DNA from: Candidatus Delongbacteria bacterium | GTDB lineage: Bacteria > JAGOEH01 | Reading direction: 5' to 3' | NCBI GenBank assembly: GCA_017997825.1 | Contig: JAGOEH010000078.1 | Location: 1 to 14,152, forward strand | Length of the DNA: 14,152 bases | In this document: piece by piece, positions 7,809 to 14,152 of the stretch | Numbering within the stretch: position 1 is the stretch's first letter | How the letters are laid out: each line of letters opens with the position of its first letter | Notes under the pieces: model-generated | What the model saw: only the letters and a program-made list of their open reading frames with translations | What the model was told of the DNA's origin: nothing | Database searches by the model: none | Position numbers and translations under genes: made by a program

Positions 7809-8810
7809 TTAATAGGCGAACCTAAGGGTTACGCGCTGGACATTATCCAGAATATCAAAAGGAGTATAGGCATAATCGATAGCCAGACCGAACTTTTTCA
7901 GACCAAATCCGTAGCTCATGGCCGTGTCATCCATATTATACATATAGCCGGTCCGTACAAAGAACATTTTGGAAAATCCATACTCCAGACCGAGGTTGAC
8001 CTGTTCGGAATGTGAACGGGGATGGAGGGCTTCAATCCCACACAGTAACGAATGAGGCTGCTGATCGGCATTCTTCCAGAAATCCATCAGATTCATGGCC
8101 ATTCCGATCCGGAAGGTCATCGGTAACTGAAAGTTGTCATTTTCATACTTGACATCGGTCGAGAAATTGCGAACCGACATACTGAAAACCATACTCTTGA
8201 ATCCAGTCTTAAATTCGGTGCCGAAATCCGCAGCTATCGTATTACAGGCATTCCGCTTGGTATGATATTCGGAATTATCATCCTGGGTCACACTCTTGCC
8301 CAGATTTTCATAGACCATCTTAACCTGTCCGCCGACCGCGAATTTGTCGGACAAAGCCCGTGCATAACCTATTCCGATCGCCAAAGCCGAAGGCTTCAGG
8401 ATTTCGGTATCGATATATCCGTCACTGTTGTTCCAGGCCAAGGTACCCAGAACATCACCGTAATCGATCGATAATACCGAAATGCCAAACACACCATATT
8501 TACCTGAAAAAGGGCTGAAACAGGCGGCAATAGCATTCAGTTTCATATCGGCAATCCAGTTGACCTGGGTAAAGGAGAGATCGGTCATGGCACCAAGATT
8601 GGCCATGGTTGAGGGATTGTAAAACAAAGCTCCGGAATTCATGGTAAGAGCCGTGGCGGCATCACCCATCCCGGCAGCCCGGGCATCAGTCCCGACACTC
8701 AGGAACATCATTCCAGTCTGGGCCAGCTTTTCCTTGGCCAAAAGCTCCTGACTCATGCCGATCAGGCTGACGATCAGAAGCATAAGGATATAAACTTTTG
8801 TTCGTTTCAT
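7809..8810 (-). CDS. PorV/PorQ-family outer-membrane protein
   Basis: A 333-aa member of the PorV/PorQ family of FadL-like outer-membrane barrels. Signal peptide 1-25 (LLA/K) is followed by the family signature GTDARAAGMGDA (40-51) and FYNPSTMANL (63-72), then alternating beta strands ending in RVTLRFAY with a terminal aromatic residue. GGAGG lies 10 nt before the ATG. In T9SS bacteria PorV binds cargo C-terminal domains at the SprA translocon and shuttles them to the attachment complex, while PorQ-type relatives have less clear roles. Here the gene lies between a small exported protein and a TonB receptor, and the operon ends with a protein carrying a sorting-type C-terminus. That suggests a dedicated partner for this module rather than the housekeeping PorV. 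This role is inferred; family membership is well supported. Confidence 0.88.
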   Translation of the reverse strand: MKRTKVYILMLLIVSLIGMSQELLAKEKLAQTGMMFLSVGTDARAAGMGDAATALTMNSGALFYNPSTMANLGAMTDLSFTQVNWIADMKLNAIAACFSPFSGKYGVFGISVLSIDYGDVLGTLAWNNSDGYIDTEILKPSALAIGIGYARALSDKFAVGGQVKMVYENLGKSVTQDDNSEYHTKRNACNTIAADFGTEFKTGFKSMVFSMSVRNFSTDVKYENDNFQLPMTFRIGMAMNLMDFWKNADQQPHSLLCGIEALHPRSHSEQVNLGLEYGFSKMFFVRTGYMYNMDDTAMSYGFGLKKFGLAIDYAYTPFDILDNVQRVTLRFAY

Positions 8811-8846
8811 TGGATATAGGCCTCCATCAATAGTTTTATTTCAGGA

Positions 8847-9530
8847 TTACTGATTCTGTTTAATTACCAGTAACATATTCGATTTCAGAGTTTTATCATC
8901 TCTGACAATTTCCAGCATGTATCGGCCGGCATCCAACGAATACTCCAGCCGGGTTTTTATGCTTCTGCAGCCTACAAAGGTTTCCATGTCAATATTGTTC
9001 CGACTGAGCTTGACAATCTGTCCGTCGCTCTTGTATATATTGATGTTAATATAATCATTGAAGATCAACAGATAATTCGAAGAGCCGGTACAGATCAGGT
9101 TTAGATAAGAAGATTTATAAAGAGATGGAGTAGTCAAATAGATGGATGGTTTATCCAAGGTAATTTTGGATGATTGAAACTTCTCCATGTTCAAAGAATC
9201 CATCATGGCTTGAAAATTCGAGGATACTGCTGATGTATCATACACATCGACCGGAAAGCCATTGACCGTATCCTGGCGAACCCAACAATACAATTGGCTT
9301 GGAATGGAACTGACTGTATCAACGCTGATTATCACCGTATCTATTTTTGTAAACGCAGTAGAATCCGCATTCCAGGTCGTATCATACCGTACGGCATTCC
9401 TGAATTCCTGACAACAGGCTTCGTCCAAAGCGGATATGGAGTATTCCTTATCATCATACTTGGAACAAAGCGCCATGGCAATGATGAGCACCATCACCGT
9501 CAATCCCAAAACACCTCGTGCTATTTTCAT
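8847..9530 (-). CDS. Small exported beta-rich protein, possible lipoprotein, operon leader gene
   Basis: A 227-aa protein that I do not recognise as a named family, first gene of the leftward operon and 36 bp ahead of the PorV-family gene. AGGAG (9537-9541) sits 6 nt before the ATG. Residues 1-21 are a hydrophobic export signal ending MALC22SKYDD. Cys22 could be lipidated, but Leu at -1 is not the usual Gly/Ala/Ser, so uncleaved anchoring or ordinary cleavage is also possible. The mature part has a Cys pair (C39, C40), a Thr/Asp/Val-rich stretch, and a C-terminal part (about 110-227) predicted to be all beta. Its last segment, LEYSLDAGRYMLEIVRDD, recalls the final strands of secreted beta-sandwich domains. 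It may be a periplasmic or outer-membrane accessory to the receptor encoded downstream. Confidence 0.8.
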   Translation of the reverse strand: MKIARGVLGLTVMVLIIAMALCSKYDDKEYSISALDEACCQEFRNAVRYDTTWNADSTAFTKIDTVIISVDTVSSIPSQLYCWVRQDTVNGFPVDVYDTSAVSSNFQAMMDSLNMEKFQSSKITLDKPSIYLTTPSLYKSSYLNLICTGSSNYLLIFNDYININIYKSDGQIVKLSRNNIDMETFVGCRSIKTRLEYSLDAGRYMLEIVRDDKTLKSNMLLVIKQNQ

Positions 9531-9551
9531 GAAAAGCTCCTGTTAAAGTTC

Positions 9552-9572
9552 GGATTAAACACCAATTAATCC
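9552..9572 (-). promoter_or_regulatory. Inverted repeat in the 5' leader of the leftward operon
   Basis: GGATTAA (9552-9558) and TTAATCC (9566-9572) form a perfect 7-bp inverted repeat with a 7-nt loop. It falls in the predicted leader RNA, 10 nt upstream of the AGGAG ribosome binding site of the first gene. It could be an RNA hairpin near the initiation region or a protein-binding palindrome. There is no U-tract, so it is not a terminator. Confidence 0.45.
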
Positions 9573-9628
9573 ATACCAATAATTTCTAAATAGTTCAGTA
9601 CCACTACTTCAATTCGTTACTAAAAAAA

Positions 9629-9644
9629 TGGAATCAAATCTTAC
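9629..9644 (+). repeat. 16-bp direct repeat, copy 1 (putative operator)
   Basis: TGGAATCAAATCTTAC is identical to the copy at 9772-9787, 143 bp away in the same orientation. This copy begins about 8 nt downstream of the predicted start of the leftward transcript, a typical repressor position. A partial match, GAATCAAT, lies at 9653-9660 over the leftward start region. Confidence 0.6.
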
Positions 9645-9658
9645 TAACGTGTGAATCA

Positions 9659-9687
9659 ATAATAAAAATAAAAATCAGAATTGTCAA
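9659..9687 (-). promoter_or_regulatory. Sigma70-type promoter of the leftward four-gene operon
   Basis: On the minus strand a perfect TTGACA (9687-9682) is followed by a 17-nt AT-rich spacer and TATTAT (9664-9659). The predicted start is near 9652, giving a leader of about 120 nt before the first ATG. The region is strongly AT-rich compared with the flanking genes. Confidence 0.75.
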
Positions 9688-9737
9688 TCGATTTTTTAGG
9701 TTTCTAAGACTTTTTTTCATTCGGTACCATTTTACTC

Positions 9738-9766
9738 TTGATTTTTTATTCAGCATGTGGTATAAA
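9738..9766 (+). promoter_or_regulatory. Sigma70-type promoter of the IPT-propeller/GWxTD unit
   Basis: TTGATT (9738-9743), a 17-nt spacer and TATAAA (9761-9766), with a TG one base before the -10 (extended -10). The predicted start near 9773 coincides with the beginning of repeat copy 2, and the leader would be about 50 nt. The two divergent -35 boxes are 50 bp apart. Confidence 0.7.
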
Positions 9767-9771
9767 TGAAG

Positions 9772-9787
9772 TGGAATCAAATCTTAC
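9772..9787 (+). repeat. 16-bp direct repeat, copy 2 (putative operator)
   Basis: This is the second exact TGGAATCAAATCTTAC. It begins at the predicted transcription start of the rightward unit, where a bound protein would block initiation. It is not an obvious palindrome. Confidence 0.6.
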
Positions 9788-9811
9788 GGAACAATTTTTT
9801 AAAATCCAATC

Positions 9812-9817
9812 AAGGAG
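9812..9817 (+). promoter_or_regulatory. Ribosome binding site that decides the IPT-propeller start
   Basis: AAGGAG lies 7 nt before ATG 9825. The longer frame from 9738 would place its start on the -35 box of the promoter, ahead of the transcript, and would bury the signal peptide, so 9825 is the start. Confidence 0.85.
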
Positions 9818-9824
9818 CTTGGCT

Positions 9825-11012
9825 ATGAAAAGAAGCTTGATCTTGTCTTTGGCAATATTAAGTGGTCTGATTTCATATTGTAGTAAAACTGAAACCGACA
9901 GTCTCTACCAGGATAATAAACAGTACAATGCCGATCCGGTTGTTTCCTCCGTCGAGCCGGCAGACAGCGCATTAGCCGGCGTGGTCACCATTACTCTGAG
10001 CGGCCAGAATTTTTCGACTGATAAGGATCTGAATGCAGTATTCTTCGGAAAAACCAAGTGTACCATTCTAAGCGCATCTGCCAATCAATTGATCATCCAA
10101 AGCCCAACCGTCACCGGAACTCTCGACCTGAAAGCCACCGTGTTGGGAGCGTTGAATTTCAGCAATCCCATTTCCTATAAACTACTGGTTACGGTCCAGA
10201 AAATCGGATTATTTCTCTCTCAGTCCGAATTCTACAGCATTGCCTGCGACAAGGATGAAAATCTTTATATCGTTAATGCGTATACCAAGAATATCCAGAA
10301 GGTGACCCCAGACGGTCAAACCATCGATCTTGCGAATAACGGCCTGGGAAGCACCACCTGCATGCTGGTCGGCCCCAATGATTCACTGTATATCACCCGC
10401 GGAACCAAGCTGGTGTACCGTATCCCGTTGACCGGCGCCAAAGAAGCCAAATGGATCACCGCTCCGATTACCGTCAATGCCTTTGACTTCGGGGAACAGC
10501 AGCAGATCTATATCGGCGGTAAAGCCGATGCTATCCATATCGTTGACAGAGCCGGTAAAGCCACGGCCGCTGCCGACTATCCCAATGTCATCGTCAGCAA
10601 CATCCGGGTTTTGAACGGCTATGTCTATGTCGCCGGGCAGGATCAAACCAGCAAACTACGATATATCTGGCGGAACAGAATCGAAAGCCCGACCCAGTTG
10701 GCCGCCCGCGAAGTCTTTATGGAATGGGCTGCCATCCAGCCTGATGCCAATTACTACATCACCAGCATGACCGGTGATCTGGAAGGCAATATTTACCTTG
10801 GCAGCAACGATCCCAAAGCGGCCTATGTGGTTCATTCCGACAAAACCTTCGAACAGTTCTACACCGGCATGATGGAGCCGACCATCTACGACATGGCCTG
10901 GGGCAACAACGAATTCATGTATGTCTGCAAACGCGGCACTGACGCCACCCAAAATGCAATTCAAAAGGTCAATATGATGAAAAAAGGCGCCCCTTACTAC
11001 GGCCGCAACTGA
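9825..11012 (+). CDS. Exported IPT/TIG-domain beta-propeller protein
   Basis: A 395-aa exported protein. Residues 1-18 are a signal peptide ending SYC19SK; Cys19 may be lipidated, although Tyr at -1 is unusual. Residues about 36-122 form an IPT/TIG immunoglobulin-like domain (PVVSSVEPADSALAG, TITLSGQNFS, NQLIIQSP). Residues about 127-385 read as an NHL/SMP-30-like beta-propeller, with blades such as IACDKDENLYIVNAYTKNIQ, LYITRGTKLVYRIP, VYVAGQ and LEGNIYLGS. I see no catalytic site, so a binding or scaffold role outside the inner membrane is the best guess. The protein ends with a short basic/aromatic tail, KKGAPYYGRN. The gene is divergent from the TonB operon, shares its control region, and is followed after 14 bp by the GWxTD gene, so the two are probably co-transcribed. 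Confidence 0.86.
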   Translation: MKRSLILSLAILSGLISYCSKTETDSLYQDNKQYNADPVVSSVEPADSALAGVVTITLSGQNFSTDKDLNAVFFGKTKCTILSASANQLIIQSPTVTGTLDLKATVLGALNFSNPISYKLLVTVQKIGLFLSQSEFYSIACDKDENLYIVNAYTKNIQKVTPDGQTIDLANNGLGSTTCMLVGPNDSLYITRGTKLVYRIPLTGAKEAKWITAPITVNAFDFGEQQQIYIGGKADAIHIVDRAGKATAAADYPNVIVSNIRVLNGYVYVAGQDQTSKLRYIWRNRIESPTQLAAREVFMEWAAIQPDANYYITSMTGDLEGNIYLGSNDPKAAYVVHSDKTFEQFYTGMMEPTIYDMAWGNNEFMYVCKRGTDATQNAIQKVNMMKKGAPYYGRN

Positions 11013-11015
11013 ATC

Positions 11016-11029
11016 GGAACTTATTTTTG
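11016..11029 (+). promoter_or_regulatory. Weak ribosome binding site and TTG start of the GWxTD gene
   Basis: GGAA (11016-11019) lies 7 nt before TTG 11027. No ATG occurs before the signal peptide, and the residues just after the TTG are its basic and hydrophobic parts, so TTG is the most likely initiator. Together with the 14-bp gap this suggests coupling to the upstream gene and modest translation. Confidence 0.6.
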
Positions 11030-12457
11030 AAACTGTCGATTCTCGCTCATTGGATTGGATTTTTTCTTTTCTTACCGGGGATTGTGGTCCCTCAAACGGA
11101 TCACAATCCCCTTTTTAACCGGCTTCAGCTTCAGGCCGATTATGCCCGGTTCCCTTCCGATCAGGGATTTGCGTTTCTGGAAGTCTATTATACGGTTTAT
11201 CGATCCCAACTCAAATTCATCCCCAGCGGTCAACGTTATCAGGCCGATTATCACATCGTGGCCCGGATCTTCTCCGGGGATTCCCTGATGGCCGAAGATC
11301 GGATCAAGTCATCGACTCTGGCGGATAATCCCGATCAGGTCACCGCAAGTCAGCAACTGGTCGATCAATCCGCTTTTATGATCCGGAGCGGCCGATATCG
11401 TCTGGAGATCAAACTGACCGATCCGGCGACCGGGTATTACGGCAAGCAGGATTTTGAAATCGAGATCCCCGATCTGTCACCCTCCGATCGCATCCGGCTA
11501 TCCGATCTCGAGACCGCCCGTTCCATCAAATCCAATCCCGATCAGCCCGATAAATTCACCAAAAATACCTGTCAGGTTATCCCCAATCCATCCGGGATCT
11601 ATACCTCCGAATCACCGATCCTCTATTTTTATGCCGAAATCCACAATCTGGTGCCTTCCGACACGATACCCAATTACCGGGTCATCTATTCCCTGCTGGA
11701 CAGCAGTTATAACCCGATCAAAGTTCTGCTCGACCGTGAAAAAAGCGTTCCGGCCACCAGCAGTGTGGAGATCAATGGATTCAACCTGGCGACCTACCAT
11801 TCCGGAGTCTATTACCTGAAGATGACGGTTCTGGATCTGATCCGGAATCAGCAGGATTCGGTCATGAAAAAAATTATGCTGTTACGGAATCAGGATAAGC
11901 TGAACCTGGTCCGAGCCGGCAGTCAGGATATGGGTTCGGAAGAGGCCAATCTGAATGCCTCCGAATACCTGGTGTATGATGAAATGAGCGAATCCGCCCT
12001 TAAGACGGAATTCGAGATTGCCTCGCTAATTGCGGAAGACAAAGAAAAAAAGACCTTCAAATCACTCAACATCATCGGCAAACGATCATTCCTCAAAGAG
12101 TTCTGGCTGAAACGGGATAATCGCCCCGAAACAGCTCTCAATGAATTCCGGCAAGATTTTTTTGAACGGGTTAATCATGTCAATCGGACATACGGCGCAT
12201 CCGGCCAGGAAGGGTGGAAAACCGACCGAGGCCGGGTCTATATCGTTTACGGCAAACCGGACGAGTTGGATCGGTTGGCGGTTTTCAGCGGTAAAAAGGC
12301 CTATGAACAATGGAACTATTTTGAGCTGGAAGGCGGCGCCAGTTTTGTTTTTGTGGATATCTGGAACGACGGCAAGTATATCCTGGTCCATTCCACCGCC
12401 CGCAACGAGCTCCATGACCAAGAGTGGGAACGCTGGTTGGAACGCGGCAACGATTAA
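11027..12457 (+). CDS. GWxTD domain-containing exported protein
   Basis: A 476-aa protein of the GWxTD family, which is widespread in FCB bacteria and Acidobacteria; its biochemical role is unknown. The N-terminus (KLSILAHWIGFFLFLPGIV) is a signal peptide with cleavage near residue 22. Residues about 30-150 and 180-290 look like two beta-sandwich domains. The hallmark C-terminal domain spans about 350-470: FLKEFWLKRD with F355, an ENEY-like helix (ALNEFRQDFFERV), then G396-W-K-T-D400 running into RGRVYIVYGKPDELD, followed by YEQWNYF and FVFVDIWNDGKYILVHS. Order and spacing fit the family closely. It is the second gene of a rightward pair with the IPT-propeller gene. It converges on sppA, 67 bp apart; a T8 run follows the stop but I find no convincing hairpin. 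Confidence 0.9.
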   Translation: MKLSILAHWIGFFLFLPGIVVPQTDHNPLFNRLQLQADYARFPSDQGFAFLEVYYTVYRSQLKFIPSGQRYQADYHIVARIFSGDSLMAEDRIKSSTLADNPDQVTASQQLVDQSAFMIRSGRYRLEIKLTDPATGYYGKQDFEIEIPDLSPSDRIRLSDLETARSIKSNPDQPDKFTKNTCQVIPNPSGIYTSESPILYFYAEIHNLVPSDTIPNYRVIYSLLDSSYNPIKVLLDREKSVPATSSVEINGFNLATYHSGVYYLKMTVLDLIRNQQDSVMKKIMLLRNQDKLNLVRAGSQDMGSEEANLNASEYLVYDEMSESALKTEFEIASLIAEDKEKKTFKSLNIIGKRSFLKEFWLKRDNRPETALNEFRQDFFERVNHVNRTYGASGQEGWKTDRGRVYIVYGKPDELDRLAVFSGKKAYEQWNYFELEGGASFVFVDIWNDGKYILVHSTARNELHDQEWERWLERGND

Positions 12458-12524
12458 GACCGACTGCGCTCAACGACGTTTTTTTTAATCACCCTATCCC
12501 CCATCCCCCATTTATACCATCCTT

Positions 12525-14152
12525 TTACGGCATCTGATAGTAATCATCGATCATCATCAGTGGTTTTCCATTATAGCGCATTCGGATTTTCCAGTACTGG
12601 AACTGCGGAGATTTATCCAATCGGGTTTCCAAGGTTTCGATACCCATCAGTTCCCGTAATCCGAATCCCGGTTTATGATACTCAACGATCTCCACTCGTG
12701 ACAGATCCCCGAGTCCGGCCTCGGAGGCCGCAATTTCCACCGCTTCCATCAGGTTACCCTGATGATCGGCCAGTCCGATCTGGCAGGCGGAATACCCGGT
12801 CCAGACCCGTCCCTCGGCAATCTTCCGGACATTCTCCTCCTGCATTTTTCTGCCTTGAGCCACGTTACGGGTAAAATGCCGATAGCTGTTCATCAAGACC
12901 TCTGCCACCTTTTTCTTCTCCGATTCATTCAGATTGCGGTCGGGCAGAGTGCCTAAAAAGGGCAGCGACATTCCCTGCATCAATTCGGCATGGGAACCGA
13001 TTCGGACAGCGTCGGTACTTAGGCCCATCTTCTCTTTCAATCCCTGATTATAGAACCACCCGCCGATCACCCCGATCGATCCGGTCAGGGTAAAGGGAGT
13101 GGTCACAATCCGAGAGGCATACATCGATAGCCAGTATCCGCCGGAAGCCGCCAGCCATCCCTGGGAGACGATGACCGGCTTGGTTGGGGCGATCAGCCGG
13201 ACCTGCTCGGCCACCAGATCGGAGGCCAACGGATCACCGCCGGGCGAATCAACCCGCAACACGATGGCCCGGACGGCATCATCGCGTCCCAACGATTTCA
13301 TAATCTGTTCCAGCCGCCGGGCCTGGATGCCGGAATCCATATCACACACGCCCAGCGCATACACCACCGCAATTTTCCAAGGTTCACCCCATTGGTCCTG
13401 AACCGGTCGGATCGCTCGATAAACCGGAGCATTGACAACCTGATAGCGAGGATGATCAGCCAAATAGCGATCTCCGCGCGCCACCCGATCGATCAGCCCG
13501 AGCTCCAGCGCCCGATCGGCCGTCATGAGTCCTTCTCGGTCAAACAGGACCTGCAGGATGCTATCCTTGAATCCCCGGCTGCCCAAAAGCGCCGTTTGAA
13601 TGACCCGGTAAAAATCGTCCAGCAGCTTCTGCTTCTGCTCGCGGTCCCCTTCCGACATATCACTCCGGGACAGTGCCTCAAAGGCTGATTTATACTTGAA
13701 ATACCGCCATTCCTCGACTCCAATCCCCAATTTATCCAACAGTCCCTTGTAATAGGTGCCGGAAAATATCAGTCCCAGGGTCGGCATCATCCCCAGTTCA
13801 TCCATCATAATGGTATCGGCCACACTGGCCAGATAATAATCCATCAGGTCGGGATTCTCCAGGTAAACCTGAATGCTCTTATGATGGGAGCGATAATGCT
13901 CCAGTTCACGCCGAATCTCGTACACCAATGAGGGAGGAGCGGAAAATCCACCGATTTTCAGATAGAGCCCATCGATATCATTCCGGTCCGACAGGTCTCG
14001 GATCAGTTGCAGCAGGCTCAGGATCGAGTGGTTCCGTTGCCAGGGATGACGGCTGTAATCCAGGGAACGGTTCAGCTCCAGTTTCATCAGGCGGATCTTG
14101 CGATTGGAACGGAATACCGGCAGTTTTTCCCGGGGGAATCGCAAGCGAATCC
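12525..14152 (-). CDS. sppA: Signal peptide peptidase SppA, long form (5' partial)
   Basis: The frame is open to the window edge on the minus strand; at least 539 residues are present, numbered here from a TTG at 14144. E. coli SppA has 618, so roughly 80 N-terminal residues including the membrane anchor are outside. The double-domain architecture is clear. In the N-terminal half, K152 in FKYKSAFEALS matches the general-base Lys of GKYKSAVEPF. In the C-terminal half come AIVLRVDSPGGD (D299-D304), then the nucleophile S334 in GWLAASGGYWLS, followed by TGSIGVIGGWF and VWTGYSACQIGLAD. The Lys-Ser spacing (182) is close to that of E. coli (200). The enzyme degrades leftover signal peptides in the cytoplasmic membrane. 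It converges on the GWxTD gene and has no evident functional link to it. Both catalytic residues are intact. Confidence 0.93.
   Translation of the reverse strand, partial: IRLRFPREKLPVFRSNRKIRLMKLELNRSLDYSRHPWQRNHSILSLLQLIRDLSDRNDIDGLYLKIGGFSAPPSLVYEIRRELEHYRSHHKSIQVYLENPDLMDYYLASVADTIMMDELGMMPTLGLIFSGTYYKGLLDKLGIGVEEWRYFKYKSAFEALSRSDMSEGDREQKQKLLDDFYRVIQTALLGSRGFKDSILQVLFDREGLMTADRALELGLIDRVARGDRYLADHPRYQVVNAPVYRAIRPVQDQWGEPWKIAVVYALGVCDMDSGIQARRLEQIMKSLGRDDAVRAIVLRVDSPGGDPLASDLVAEQVRLIAPTKPVIVSQGWLAASGGYWLSMYASRIVTTPFTLTGSIGVIGGWFYNQGLKEKMGLSTDAVRIGSHAELMQGMSLPFLGTLPDRNLNESEKKKVAEVLMNSYRHFTRNVAQGRKMQEENVRKIAEGRVWTGYSACQIGLADHQGNLMEAVEIAASEAGLGDLSRVEIVEYHKPGFGLRELMGIETLETRLDKSPQFQYWKIRMRYNGKPLMMIDDYYQMP

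Noticed and set aside
2493-9530. Interpretation of the operon as a SusCD polysaccharide utilisation locus
   Set aside because: No SusD homologue, glycoside hydrolase or sigma/anti-sigma pair is encoded in the window, and the receptor reads as a general CarboxypepD-reg TonB receptor rather than SusC.
9738-9824. Upstream start for the IPT-propeller gene giving 29 extra residues
   Set aside because: The start would lie on the promoter -35 box, has no ribosome binding site, and would hide the signal peptide behind a hydrophilic extension. ATG 9825 has AAGGAG at ideal spacing.
12458-12490. Possible terminator between the convergent GWxTD and sppA genes (T8 at 12479-12486)
   Set aside because: I could not form a stem of more than about four pairs next to the T run, so it is not called as an intrinsic terminator.
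12492-12509. Runs of C3, C5 and C5 (G runs on the minus strand) considered as a G-quadruplex after sppA
   Set aside because: Only three runs of three or more G are present close together; a fourth is missing, so a stable three-tetrad quadruplex is unlikely.

Overview
The window is chromosomal DNA from a diderm bacterium, most likely an uncultured-type lineage of the Fibrobacterota-Chlorobiota-Bacteroidota (FCB) supergroup that lies outside Bacteroidota proper (KSB1, Marinimicrobia, Calditrichota or Ignavibacteriota style). This is inferred from the co-occurrence of type 9 secretion (T9SS) style C-terminal sorting domains, a PorV/PorQ-family protein, a carboxypeptidase-regulatory TonB-dependent receptor and a GWxTD protein. 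Strong Shine-Dalgarno sequences and TTGACA/TATTAT-like promoters argue against Bacteroidota proper.

Layout, left to right. (1) The 3' part of a rightward gene fuses a TolB/WD40-like propeller end, a C39-like cysteine peptidase domain, beta-sandwich domains and a T9SS sorting domain. It ends at an intrinsic terminator (2115-2151). (2) A 414-bp gap (2079-2492) holds that terminator, a facing terminator for the leftward operon, and between them an apparent 5' remnant of a group IIC intron on the minus strand, sitting directly behind the second terminator hairpin as this intron class does. (3) A leftward four-gene operon (9530 to 2493) runs: small exported protein, PorV/PorQ-family barrel, 1026-aa TonB-dependent receptor, 722-aa secreted FN3 protein with a sorting-type C-terminus. 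(4) A 294-bp AT-rich divergent control region (9531-9824) has back-to-back sigma70-type promoters, two copies of a 16-bp direct repeat next to the two predicted transcription starts, and a hairpin in the leftward leader. (5) A rightward two-gene unit encodes an IPT/TIG plus beta-propeller exported protein and a GWxTD-domain protein. (6) A convergent, edge-truncated leftward gene encodes a long-form signal peptide peptidase SppA.

Almost everything encoded here works in or beyond the inner membrane. The four-gene operon reads as one outer-membrane module: a TonB-powered transporter, a PorV-like barrel that may act as shuttle or anchor, and a large surface-exposed protein plus a small exported accessory. 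The divergent IPT/propeller and GWxTD genes may be co-controlled with it through the shared repeat. The substrate cannot be read from the sequence. No tRNA, rRNA, CRISPR array or intact transposase was seen.
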